Assembly (NCBI RefSeq): GCF_900107395.1
Contig: NZ_FNPW01000008.1
Location: forward strand, 124,001 to 188,000
Direction: 5' to 3'
DNA from: Pseudomonas sp. NFIX28
GTDB taxonomy: Bacteria; Pseudomonadota; Gammaproteobacteria; Pseudomonadales; Pseudomonadaceae
DNA: 64,000 nt
The translations under genes were made by a program, and so were the position numbers. Under the pieces are notes generated by a model. It worked only from the letters and a program-made list of their open reading frames with translations, did no database searches and was not told the origin of the DNA. This document shows, in pieces, positions 1 through 7,757 of this stretch (positions are counted from its first letter, which is position 1; each line of letters starts with the position of its first letter).

Positions 1-171
1 GAGGACAGCGGCCATGGTTTCGATGTCGGGCGAGTGCTGGCGCGGCCTGTCGACAGCGACCGCCTGTCCGGTCGCGGTGTCAGCCTGATCCGGCAGCTCA
101 GCCGGCGCGCCAGCTGGTCGGACGATGGCCGCAGTGCCTGCGTGGAGTTTTCTTGGGAGCCTCTGGCATAA
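1..171 (+). CDS. C-terminal end of a protein with an anti-sigma-type HATPase domain (partial)
   Basis: Only the last 56 codons lie in the window; the gene runs in from the left and stops with TAA at 169-171. The visible piece has the late ATP-binding (G-box) part of a GHKL/anti-sigma kinase fold: SGHGFD near the start, then LSGRGVSLIRQL. In Pseudomonas the position just before an Hpt gene and fliK is normally held by a fused response regulator-phosphatase/anti-sigma protein (HsbR type) that acts on an anti-sigma antagonist controlling flagellar and biofilm genes. The domain is visible; the HsbR identity is inferred from position. Confidence 0.6.
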   Translation, partial: EDSGHGFDVGRVLARPVDSDRLSGRGVSLIRQLSRRASWSDDGRSACVEFSWEPLA

Positions 172-201
172 TTCGCCGATTCTTGATCAAGGAGTGAGCA
201 A

Positions 202-546
202 GTGGCTGAGATTCATCTGGATCACGAGGTGCTGAACGCGTTGCAGGAGGTGATGGAGGACGAGTATCCGTTGTTGCTCGACACCTTCCTCTGTGACTCC
301 GAAGAACGTTTGCGCCAATTGCACAAGGTCGACGATCCCCGTCAACTTGTCGCCACTGCCCATAGCTTCAAAGGCAGCAGCAGCAACATGGGGGCGATTC
401 GCCTGGCCGAGCTCTGCCATCAGCTGGAGCAGCGTGCCCAGGGCTCGTCCCTGCGCGGTATCGAGCAGCTGGTCGGTGAAATCGACGGTGAATTCGCGAT
501 TGTCCGGCAACTGTGCGAACAGGAGCGACAGCGTTTTCACTGCTGA
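202..546 (+). CDS. Hpt-domain phosphotransfer protein
   Basis: A 114-residue stand-alone histidine phosphotransfer protein. The start is GTG at 202 with a good Shine-Dalgarno (AAGGAG) about 8 bases upstream. His54 in the motif AHSFKGSSSNMG is the expected phospho-acceptor, on an all-helical fold. Such proteins relay phosphate between a hybrid kinase and a response regulator. It sits 30 bases after the HATPase/phosphatase-like gene, suggesting the same signalling branch. Partner kinase and output are unknown from the sequence. Confidence 0.85.
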   Translation: MAEIHLDHEVLNALQEVMEDEYPLLLDTFLCDSEERLRQLHKVDDPRQLVATAHSFKGSSSNMGAIRLAELCHQLEQRAQGSSLRGIEQLVGEIDGEFAIVRQLCEQERQRFHC

Positions 547-656
547 ATCCGCGCTGCAACCCGGGCTTTTCCCTGCGAGCCAGCAAAGCTGGCTCGACCT
601 TTGCACACAAGTCTTCCAACTGTACCTACGATTCCAGTGCAGCGGAGACCGTCTTC

Positions 657-2015
657 ATGCCCCTTACCCCGAACATGCTGCTTCAGGCCGCTTCCCAGGC
701 CAAGACTCAAGCGGCTTCCGCCACCCCCCAGGCGAGCGCCGCCGAGCCCGGGGATAAAGGCGCAAGCTTCGCCCGGGTGTTCGCCAAGGAAGCACTCGGC
801 AAGCCGGTAGCGGCCGCCGACGGCCCGGCCAAGCCGGCCCGCGACAAGGGTGTCGAGGCCGCAGCCACGGCCGGTCCGGGCAAGAGCAAGGCTGCCGCCA
901 GCGAGCCGGCGGTTGCCGATAGCGGCAAAACCTTGCCTGCCGACAAGGCCGCGACCAGCGACGACAAGGTTGCCGATGAGCAAGCAGCGAGCAGCGAGCA
1001 ACCGCTGGCGGACGGTGCGCCGGTCGATCCCGCGCTCGATCCGGCGCTGATGCAGGCGACCCAGCCGGTGCCGTTGCCGACCCCAGAGCCGCAAGTGGCG
1101 GCAACGCCGGCTCCGACGCAGCCACAGCCGCAAGCGCAGCCGGTTGCCCCGGTGCTGGCCGGTAGCGCGGTGCCGGTGCCGGTCGACCCTGAATTCGACC
1201 CCGAGGCCGACCCGCTGGATGCCTTGCCGGTGGTGCGCCTGGCCATGGAGCAGAGCGGCCATGTGTCGGCTTCCAGCCAGGCCCAGGGCAAGGCGGCGCC
1301 GACCGTGGTGGCCGATGATGGGCCGACTTCGGCGCAGACCTTTGTCAGTGGCATGGCCAACATGCTGGACTTGCAGGTGGACAAGGACAGCACCGAGCAG
1401 GGCGGCGAAAAGGCTTTCAGCGGCTTGCTCGATGACGGCCTCAAGGACCTCAAGGGCGCAGCCAGCGACACCCGCGTCGATGATTTCGCCAACCGCCTGG
1501 CGGCCCTGACTCAGGCGGCCACGCCCAAGACCGCCAACGCCGTCCCGGTGAACCAGCCGCTGGCCATGCATCAGAGCGGCTGGACCGAAGAGGTGGTCAA
1601 CCGGGTCATGTACCTGTCCAGCGTCAATCTGAAGTCCGCCGAGATCCAGTTGCAGCCGGCCGAGCTGGGGCGCCTGGACATTCGCGTGAACATGGTGCCG
1701 GACCAGCAGACCCAGGTGACCTTCATGAGCGCCCACGTCGGCGTGCGCGAAGCCCTCGAAGGGCAGATGCATCGCCTGCGGGACATGTTCCACCAGCAAG
1801 GCATGGGGCAGGTGGACGTCAACGTCTCCGACCAGTCGCGCAGCTGGCAGGGCGGCCAGGAGCAGGCGCAGCAGGGCCAGCATCGCAGCAACGGCACCAG
1901 CGCCAGCGGTGGGCGTGTGGATGGCGTGGATGAGGAGCTGGCCCCGAGCGTGGCTGAAGTCGCCGCCAACACCGGCACGGTCATCGGCACCAGCGCCGTC
2001 GACTATTACGCCTGA
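657..2015 (+). CDS. fliK: flagellar hook-length control protein FliK
   Basis: 452 residues from the ATG at 657 (GGAG at 644-647). The first three quarters are Ala/Pro/Gln-rich and low complexity, as in FliK molecular-ruler regions. The C-terminal quarter is the Flg_hook domain: LQLQPAELGRLDIRVNM, then VTFMSAHVGVREALEGQ and MHRLRDMF. FliK is secreted by the flagellar type III apparatus, measures hook length and triggers the FlhB substrate switch. An open frame extends upstream to 513 but overlaps the Hpt gene and lacks a ribosome site. A strong terminator follows, separating it from fliL. Confidence 0.92.
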   Translation: MPLTPNMLLQAASQAKTQAASATPQASAAEPGDKGASFARVFAKEALGKPVAAADGPAKPARDKGVEAAATAGPGKSKAAASEPAVADSGKTLPADKAATSDDKVADEQAASSEQPLADGAPVDPALDPALMQATQPVPLPTPEPQVAATPAPTQPQPQAQPVAPVLAGSAVPVPVDPEFDPEADPLDALPVVRLAMEQSGHVSASSQAQGKAAPTVVADDGPTSAQTFVSGMANMLDLQVDKDSTEQGGEKAFSGLLDDGLKDLKGAASDTRVDDFANRLAALTQAATPKTANAVPVNQPLAMHQSGWTEEVVNRVMYLSSVNLKSAEIQLQPAELGRLDIRVNMVPDQQTQVTFMSAHVGVREALEGQMHRLRDMFHQQGMGQVDVNVSDQSRSWQGGQEQAQQGQHRSNGTSASGGRVDGVDEELAPSVAEVAANTGTVIGTSAVDYYA

Positions 2016-2038
2016 CGCTTCGCGCGTCGCAGCACGGA

Positions 2039-2081
2039 AGATCGCCAGCCGCGTGACAACGCGGCTGGCGATCTTTTGCTT
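2039..2081 (+). terminator. Rho-independent terminator after fliK
   Basis: A perfect 15-bp stem (2039-2053 with 2060-2074) with a 6-base loop, followed by a short T-rich tract (TTTTGCTTT). It ends the Hpt/fliK transcript before the sigma-54 promoter of fliL. Confidence 0.85.
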
Positions 2082-2112
2082 TGGGCCGCGCCATCCTTCA
2101 GTTCGGACAAAT

Positions 2113-2129
2113 CTGGCATAACACTTGCT
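2113..2129 (+). promoter_or_regulatory. sigma-54 (-24/-12) promoter for the fliL operon
   Basis: CTGGCATAACACTTGCT has GG at 2115-2116 and GC at 2127-2128, exactly ten bases apart, and matches TGGCAC-N5-TTGC well. It lies about 50 bases upstream of fliL. FleQ/RpoN control of class II flagellar operons is established in Pseudomonas. Confidence 0.8.
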
Positions 2130-2179
2130 CTTGCCTTGCCGTGCGACTGTGAAAACCCGATTAATGACGGATTATTGGC

Positions 2180-2683
2180 ATGGCGAAGAGCGAAGCAGCA
2201 GAGAAAACCCCCGCCGGGAAAGGCAAACTCAAGCTTATCCTCTTGATTGTTCTGGCCTTGTTGCTGGCGATCGGTTTGTCCGTCGGGGCTACCTGGTACT
2301 TCATGCACAGCAGTGCCCAGAGCAAGCCTGCCGAGACAGCCGAGGCAACCAGCAACGTCAAGCCGGCGGCCATCTATGAGCCCATGGCGCCGGCCTTTGT
2401 CGCCAACTACACGCAGAACGGCCGCCAGCGCTACATGCAGGTGAGCATCACCCTGCTGGCGCGCAACCAGGCCGACCTGGACGCGCTGAAAGTGCATATG
2501 CCGGTGATCCGCAACAACCTGGTCATGCTTTTCTCCGGCCAGAGCTTCGACACCCTGGCGACTCCGGTCGGCCAGGAAATGCTGCGTCAGAAGGCCACCG
2601 CCAGCGTGCAGGAAGTGGCCCAGAAAGAGGTCGGCAAAGTGGTCGTCGAGCAGTTGCTCTTTACTAACTTCGTACTGCAGTAG
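2180..2683 (+). CDS. fliL: flagellar basal-body protein FliL
   Basis: 167 residues. A Lys-rich cytoplasmic N-terminus is followed by one transmembrane helix (about 17-38, LILLIVLALLLAIGLSVGATWYF) and a periplasmic FliL domain, typical in size and layout. FliL surrounds the stator units and stabilises them near the rotor. It is the first gene of the fliLMNOPQR-flhB run, 9 bases before fliM. Confidence 0.93.
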   Translation: MAKSEAAEKTPAGKGKLKLILLIVLALLLAIGLSVGATWYFMHSSAQSKPAETAEATSNVKPAAIYEPMAPAFVANYTQNGRQRYMQVSITLLARNQADLDALKVHMPVIRNNLVMLFSGQSFDTLATPVGQEMLRQKATASVQEVAQKEVGKVVVEQLLFTNFVLQ

Positions 2684-2692
2684 GAACACGAC

Positions 2693-3661
2693 ATGGCCGT
2701 GCAGGACCTGCTGTCCCAGGATGAGATCGACGCGCTGCTGCATGGCGTCGATGACGGTCTGGTACAGACCGAACACGCCGCCGAGCCCGGCAGCGTCAAA
2801 AGCTACGACCTGACCAGCCAGGATCGCATCGTTCGCGGACGCATGCCGACCCTGGAGATGATCAACGAACGTTTTGCCCGCTACACCCGCATCAGCATGT
2901 TCAACATGCTGCGCCGCTCGGCGGATGTGGCGGTGGGCGGCGTGCAGGTGATGAAGTTCGGCGAATACGTGCACTCGCTGTATGTGCCGACCAGCCTCAA
3001 CCTGGTGAAGATCAAGCCGCTGCGCGGTACCGCGCTGTTCATCCTCGACGCCAAGCTGGTGTTCAAGCTGGTGGACAACTTCTTCGGCGGCGACGGCCGT
3101 CACGCGAAGATCGAAGGCCGTGAATTCACCCCGACCGAATTGCGCGTGGTGCGCATGGTGCTGGAGCAGGCTTTCGTCGATTTGAAGGAAGCCTGGCAGG
3201 CGATCATGGAAGTCAACTTCGAGTACATCAACTCCGAAGTGAACCCGGCCATGGCCAACATCGTCGGCCCGAGCGAAGCGATCGTGGTCTCGACCTTCCA
3301 CATCGAGCTCGATGGCGGTGGCGGCGACCTGCACGTGACCATGCCGTACTCGATGATCGAGCCGGTGCGGGAAATGCTCGACGCCGGCTTCCAGTCGGAC
3401 CTGGACGACCAGGACGAGCGCTGGAGCAAGGCCCTGCGCGAAGACGTGCTGGATGTGGATGTGCCGCTGAGCGCCACGGTCGCCCGCCGGCAGTTGCGCC
3501 TGCGCGACATCCTGCACATGCAGCCTGGGGATGTGATCCCGGTGGAGCTGCCTGAAGACATGATCATGCGCGCCAACGGCGTGCCGGCCTTCAAGGTCAA
3601 GCTCGGTTCGCACAAGGGCAACCTGGCTCTGCAGGTGATCGAGCCGATCGAGCGCCGTTGA
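2693..3661 (+). CDS. fliM: flagellar motor switch protein FliM
   Basis: 322 residues, the normal FliM length. The N-terminal peptide LLSQDEIDALLHGVDDG is the classic CheY-P docking motif; the middle CheC-like domain and the C-terminal SpoA domain (VPLSATVARRQLRLRDILHM) follow. FliM forms the C-ring with FliG and FliN and converts CheY-P binding into a change of rotation. It lies 9 bases downstream of fliL. Confidence 0.97.
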   Translation: MAVQDLLSQDEIDALLHGVDDGLVQTEHAAEPGSVKSYDLTSQDRIVRGRMPTLEMINERFARYTRISMFNMLRRSADVAVGGVQVMKFGEYVHSLYVPTSLNLVKIKPLRGTALFILDAKLVFKLVDNFFGGDGRHAKIEGREFTPTELRVVRMVLEQAFVDLKEAWQAIMEVNFEYINSEVNPAMANIVGPSEAIVVSTFHIELDGGGGDLHVTMPYSMIEPVREMLDAGFQSDLDDQDERWSKALREDVLDVDVPLSATVARRQLRLRDILHMQPGDVIPVELPEDMIMRANGVPAFKVKLGSHKGNLALQVIEPIERR

Positions 3662-3715
3662 GCGGCGCTGTTATGAATTCGCTTTGTTAATGATTTTTTG
3701 CCCGCCGAGGACAAC

Positions 3716-4183
3716 ATGGCTGACGAACACGAAATGACTTCCGCAGAAGACCAGGCCCTGGCTGATGAGTGGGCGGCTGCCCTGCAGGAAACCGGCGACG
3801 CCGGACAAGACGACATCGATGCCTTGCTGGCGGCCGATGCGGCCAGCGCGCCGGCGTCCAATCGCCTGCCGATGGAAGAATTCGGCAGTGTGCCCAAGAG
3901 CCATGAGCCGGTGACCCTCGACGGTCCGAACCTGGATGTGATCCTGGACATCCCGGTCTCGATCTCCATGGAGGTCGGCAGCACCGACATCAACATCCGC
4001 AACCTGCTGCAGCTCAACCAGGGCTCGGTGATCGAGCTCGATCGCCTGGCTGGCGAGCCGCTGGACGTGCTGGTCAATGGCACGCTGATCGCCCATGGCG
4101 AAGTGGTGGTGGTCAATGAGAAGTTCGGCATCCGCCTGACGGACGTGATCAGCCCGAGCGAACGCATCAAGAAGCTGCGCTAA
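3716..4183 (+). CDS. fliN: flagellar motor switch protein FliN
   Basis: 155 residues from ATG 3716, preceded by GAGG. A TTG eight codons... six codons upstream (3698) also keeps frame but has no better ribosome site. The C-terminal SpoA domain is clear (VILDIPVSISMEVGSTDINI ... GEVVVVNEKFGIRLTDVI). The acidic N-terminal half carries GQDDIDALLAADA, which closely resembles the FliM docking motif. FliN forms the base of the C-ring. It is followed without a gap by fliO. Confidence 0.95.
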   Translation: MADEHEMTSAEDQALADEWAAALQETGDAGQDDIDALLAADAASAPASNRLPMEEFGSVPKSHEPVTLDGPNLDVILDIPVSISMEVGSTDINIRNLLQLNQGSVIELDRLAGEPLDVLVNGTLIAHGEVVVVNEKFGIRLTDVISPSERIKKLR

Positions 4184-4621
4184 GTGAAAAAGGCACTCGC
4201 GCTGTTCCTGGCCTGGCCGCTCTGGGCCCTGGCTGCCGAGCCGGCGGCCACTGCCGCCGCGCCGGTCGCCGGCAACAGCGGCGTGGCCGGGCAGTTGACC
4301 CAGCTGGTGCTGGGCTTGCTGCTGGTGGTGGGCTTGATCTTCTTCCTCGCCTGGCTGTTGCGCCGGGTGCAGCAGGCCGGGCCGGCCGGCAAGGGGCAGG
4401 TCATCGAGCTGATCGGTTCGCGCTCGCTCGGCCCGCGGGACCGGCTGGTGCTGGTGCAGGTCGGCAACGAACAGATTCTGCTCGGCCTGACGCCGGGCAC
4501 CATCACCGCGTTGCACGTGCTCAAGGAGCCGGTGCAAGTGCCGAGCGCCGAGCAGGCGACTCCGGAGTTTGCCCAGCGCCTGATGGAGCTTTTGGGCAAG
4601 GATCAGAAGGATAAGAAGTAA
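4184..4621 (+). CDS. fliO: flagellar biosynthesis protein FliO
   Basis: 145 residues with a GTG start directly after the fliN stop. The N-terminus looks like a signal sequence (KKALALFLAWPLWALAAE), then a transmembrane helix (about 37-61) and a cytoplasmic FliO domain (VIELIGSRSLGPRDRLVLVQVG, NEQILLGLTPGTITALHVL). FliO helps assemble the FliP ring of the export gate. Its stop overlaps the fliP start by one base (TAATG). Confidence 0.93.
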   Translation: MKKALALFLAWPLWALAAEPAATAAAPVAGNSGVAGQLTQLVLGLLLVVGLIFFLAWLLRRVQQAGPAGKGQVIELIGSRSLGPRDRLVLVQVGNEQILLGLTPGTITALHVLKEPVQVPSAEQATPEFAQRLMELLGKDQKDKK

Positions 4622-5370
4622 TGCCGTTGCGCTTCCTCTTGATGTTGGCCCTGCTGCTGGCGGCGCCGCTGGCGCTGGCGGCCGACCCGTTGTCGATCCC
4701 GGCGATCACCCTCGGCACCAATGCCGAAGGCCAGCAGGAATATTCGGTCAGCCTGCAGATCCTGCTGATCATGACCGCGCTGAGCTTCATTCCGGCGTTC
4801 GTCATCCTGATGACCAGCTTCACCCGGATCATCATTGTGTTCTCGATCCTGCGTCAGGCCCTGGGCCTGCAGCAGACGCCGTCGAACCAGATCCTCACCG
4901 GCATGGCGCTGTTCCTGACGATGTTCATCATGGCCCCGGTGTTCGACCGGGTGAACCAGGATGCCCTGCAGCCGTACCTGGCGGAGAAGCTCAATGCCCA
5001 GGACGCGGTGGCCAAGGCCCAGGTGCCGATCAAGGACTTCATGCTGGCCCAGACCCGCAGCAGCGACCTGGAGCTGTTCATGCGCCTGTCCAAGCGCACC
5101 GACATCGCCACGCCGGACCAGGCGCCGCTGACGATCCTGGTGCCGGCCTTCGTCACTTCCGAGCTGAAGACCGCGTTCCAGATCGGTTTCATGATTTTCA
5201 TTCCGTTCCTGATCATCGACCTGGTGGTCGCCAGTGTGCTGATGGCCATGGGCATGATGATGCTCTCGCCACTGATCATTTCCCTGCCGTTCAAGATCAT
5301 GCTGTTCGTGCTGGTGGATGGCTGGGCACTGATCATCGGCACCCTGGCGGGCAGTTTCGGCGGTGTTTAA
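4621..5370 (+). CDS. fliP: flagellar type III export gate protein FliP
   Basis: 249 residues. A cleavable-type signal peptide (cleavage probably after ALAA, about residue 20) precedes four hydrophobic segments, including LLIMTALSFIPAFVILMTSF and the C-terminal IMLFVLVDGWALIIGTLAGSF. FliP, FliQ and FliR form the helical export gate through which rod, hook and filament subunits pass. Start overlaps fliO. Confidence 0.97.
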   Translation: MPLRFLLMLALLLAAPLALAADPLSIPAITLGTNAEGQQEYSVSLQILLIMTALSFIPAFVILMTSFTRIIIVFSILRQALGLQQTPSNQILTGMALFLTMFIMAPVFDRVNQDALQPYLAEKLNAQDAVAKAQVPIKDFMLAQTRSSDLELFMRLSKRTDIATPDQAPLTILVPAFVTSELKTAFQIGFMIFIPFLIIDLVVASVLMAMGMMMLSPLIISLPFKIMLFVLVDGWALIIGTLAGSFGGV

Positions 5371-5394
5371 AACCTTGTTGGCGGGTGGTGCGCA

Positions 5395-5664
5395 ATGACG
5401 CCTGAAGTTGCAGTAGACCTGTTCCGCGAAGCGCTGTGGCTGACCACCATGATGGTCGCCATCCTGGTGATCCCCAGCCTGCTGGTGGGTTTGCTGGTGG
5501 CGATGTTCCAGGCCGCCACGCAGATCAACGAACAGACCCTGAGCTTCCTGCCGCGCCTGCTGGTGATGCTGGTGACGCTGATCGTCGCCGGTCCCTGGCT
5601 GGTGCAGACCTTCATGGAATACATCCTGCAGCTGTACGGCAGTATTCCGCAGTTGATCGGCTAA
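5395..5664 (+). CDS. fliQ: flagellar type III export gate protein FliQ
   Basis: 89 residues with two transmembrane helices and the family start MTPEVAVDLFREALWLTTMM; the conserved QAATQINEQTLSF loop is present. It is a component of the FliPQR gate. It lies 24 bases after fliP and 3 before fliR. Confidence 0.97.
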   Translation: MTPEVAVDLFREALWLTTMMVAILVIPSLLVGLLVAMFQAATQINEQTLSFLPRLLVMLVTLIVAGPWLVQTFMEYILQLYGSIPQLIG

Positions 5665-5667
5665 GCC

Positions 5668-6450
5668 ATGTCTTTGCTGGCGCTTACCGACACGCAGATC
5701 AGCACCTGGGTCGCCAGCTTCATGCTGCCGTTGTTCCGGATCGGCGCCGTGCTGATGACCATGCCGATCTTCGGCACGACCCTGGTGCCGACCCGTATCC
5801 GCCTGTATTTCACCCTGGCCATTACCGTCGTGGTGGCGCCAAGCCTGCCGCCCATGCCGGCGGTCAGCGCGCTGGAGCTGAGCGGGCTGCTGCTGATTGC
5901 CGAGCAGATCATCATCGGTGCCTTGCTCGGCTTTTCCCTGCAGTTGTTCTTCCAGGCCTTCGTGATCGCCGGGCAGATCATCTCGACGCAGATGGGCATG
6001 GGCTTCGCCTCCATGGTCGACCCCACCAACGGCGTTTCGGCGGCGGTGATCGGGCAGTTCCTGACCATGCTGGTGACCTTGCTGTTTCTCGGCATGAACG
6101 GGCACCTGGTGGTCTTCGAGGTGCTGACCGAAAGCTTCACCACCTTGCCGGTGGGCAGCGCGCTGCTGCTCAATCACTTCTGGGAAATCGCCGGCAAGCT
6201 CGGCTGGGTGTTGGGCGCTGCCCTGTTACTGGTTTTGCCGGCGATCACCGCGTTGCTGGTGGTGAACATCGCCTTTGGCGTGATGACGCGCGCGGCGCCG
6301 CAGCTGAACATTTTCTCCATCGGTTTCCCGTTGACCCTGGTGCTGGGCCTGGTGATTTTCTGGGTCAGCCTGGGCGACATTCTCAATCAGTACCAACCGC
6401 TGGCCGTCGAGGCCCTGCAGTTGCTGCGCAACCTGGCACAGGCGCGTTGA
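5668..6450 (+). CDS. fliR: flagellar type III export gate protein FliR
   Basis: 260 residues, very hydrophobic, about six membrane segments. The stretch GQIISTQMGMGFASMVDPTN is the conserved FliR/SpaR signature. It completes the FliPQR gate and is followed 3 bases later by flhB. Confidence 0.97.
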   Translation: MSLLALTDTQISTWVASFMLPLFRIGAVLMTMPIFGTTLVPTRIRLYFTLAITVVVAPSLPPMPAVSALELSGLLLIAEQIIIGALLGFSLQLFFQAFVIAGQIISTQMGMGFASMVDPTNGVSAAVIGQFLTMLVTLLFLGMNGHLVVFEVLTESFTTLPVGSALLLNHFWEIAGKLGWVLGAALLLVLPAITALLVVNIAFGVMTRAAPQLNIFSIGFPLTLVLGLVIFWVSLGDILNQYQPLAVEALQLLRNLAQAR

Positions 6451-6453
6451 ACC

Positions 6454-7590
6454 ATGGCTGAGAGCGAGAGCGGTCAGGACAAGACAGAAGACCCCACGGA
6501 GAAACGCAAGAAGGACTCCCGGGAAAAGGGCGAGATCGCCCGCTCCAAAGAGCTCAATACCCTGGCGATCACCATGATCGGCGCGGCCGGCCTGCTGATT
6601 TACGGCGCGGGGGTGGCGCAAGACCTGCTGGAAATCATGCGCCTGAACTTCTCCCTGCCGCGCGAGGTGCTGCTCAGCCCCGGCGCCATGGGCCTGTACC
6701 TGCTGCATTCGGGCAAGATCGCGATTATCGCCTCGATGCCGATCCTGCTGCCCTTGGTGCTGGCGGCGCTGATCGGCCCTATCTCCCTGGGTGGCTGGTT
6801 GTTTTCCACCAAGAGCCTGGCGCCCAAGTTCAGCCGCATGAACCCGCTCAGCGGCATGAAGCGCATGGTGTCCCCGACCTCGCTGATCGAGCTGCTCAAG
6901 GCCTTCGCCAAGTTCGTGGTGGTGCTGATCGTGGCCTTGTCGGTGTTGTCCTCGGACATCGACGACCTGCTGCGGATCGCCCATGAGCCCCTGGAGCAGG
7001 CGATTATCCACAGCGTGCAGGTGGTGGCCTGGAGCACCTTGTGGATGGCCTGCGGGTTGATCCTGATCGCCGCGGTGGACGTGCCGGTGCAGTTGTACCA
7101 GAGCTACAAGAAGCTGCTGATGACCAAGCAGGAAGTGCGGGACGAGCACAAGGACCAGGAGGGGCGCCCGGAGGTCAAGCAGCGTATCCGCCAGGTCCAG
7201 CGCGAGATGTCGCAGCGGCGGATGATGGCGGCGATTCCCGAGGCGGACGTGGTCATCACCAACCCGACCCACTACGCGGTGGCGCTCAAGTACGACGCCG
7301 AGAAGGGCGGGGCGCCGGTGTTGCTGGCCAAGGGCAGCGATTTCCTGGCGCTGAAGATTCGCGAAATCGCCGTGGCCAACGAAGTGCTGTTGCTGGAGTC
7401 GCCGGCGCTGGCGCGGTCGATCTACTACTCCACCGAGCTGGAGCAGGAAATTCCCGCCGGGCTCTATCTGGCGGTGGCCCAGGTGCTGGCGTATGTCTAT
7501 CAGATTCGCCAGCACCGCGCGGGCAAGGGCAAGCGCCCCGATCCGCTCAAGGACCTGCCGATTCCGGCGGATTTGCGTCGCGATTCCTGA
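6454..7590 (+). CDS. flhB: flagellar type III export switch protein FlhB
   Basis: 378 residues. The charged N-terminus (GQDKTEDPTEKRKKDSREKG) is typical; four membrane helices and a cytoplasmic domain follow. The autocleavage site NPTH starts at Asn270 (ITNPTHYAVALKY), so cleavage would fall between Asn270 and Pro271. FlhB switches export from rod/hook to filament subunits in response to FliK. It is the last gene of the fliL-flhB run. Confidence 0.97.
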   Translation: MAESESGQDKTEDPTEKRKKDSREKGEIARSKELNTLAITMIGAAGLLIYGAGVAQDLLEIMRLNFSLPREVLLSPGAMGLYLLHSGKIAIIASMPILLPLVLAALIGPISLGGWLFSTKSLAPKFSRMNPLSGMKRMVSPTSLIELLKAFAKFVVVLIVALSVLSSDIDDLLRIAHEPLEQAIIHSVQVVAWSTLWMACGLILIAAVDVPVQLYQSYKKLLMTKQEVRDEHKDQEGRPEVKQRIRQVQREMSQRRMMAAIPEADVVITNPTHYAVALKYDAEKGGAPVLLAKGSDFLALKIREIAVANEVLLLESPALARSIYYSTELEQEIPAGLYLAVAQVLAYVYQIRQHRAGKGKRPDPLKDLPIPADLRRDS

Positions 7591-7612
7591 CCCGCGCACT
7601 TGCTTGCGCGGG
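7591..7612 (+). terminator. stem-loop after flhB (weak terminator or mRNA end)
   Basis: An 8-bp perfect GC-rich stem (7591-7598 with 7605-7612) with a 6-base loop lies directly after the flhB stop. No T-run follows, so it is a poor intrinsic terminator and may instead stabilise the 3' end. Confidence 0.4.
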
Positions 7613-7680
7613 CAGCCAAAGCGCATTGCGCAATCACTGATGGCGCAACGCCATAAATCAGTTCGCGCTCCAGGTCAAAG

Positions 7681-7697
7681 TTGGAAGGCTTCTTGCA
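7681..7697 (+). promoter_or_regulatory. sigma-54 (-24/-12) promoter for flhA
   Basis: TTGGAAGGCTTCTTGCA has GG at 7683-7684 and GC at 7695-7696, ten bases apart, with a canonical TTGCA -12 box; the -24 box is less perfect (TGGAAG). It is about 60 bases upstream of the flhA start. RpoN/FleQ control of flhA is known in Pseudomonas. Confidence 0.7.
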
Positions 7698-7757
7698 ATA
7701 CCCGCCCTGCGCCGCCTCCAGGCGTCAAAAGTTTGCTTTAGGGAACGGGGAATACCG

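Noticed and set aside
4603..6177. 524-codon reverse-strand frame opposite fliP-fliQ-fliR
   Set aside because: Gln/His/Arg-rich shadow of three conserved export-gate genes; composition is typical of antisense frames at high GC.
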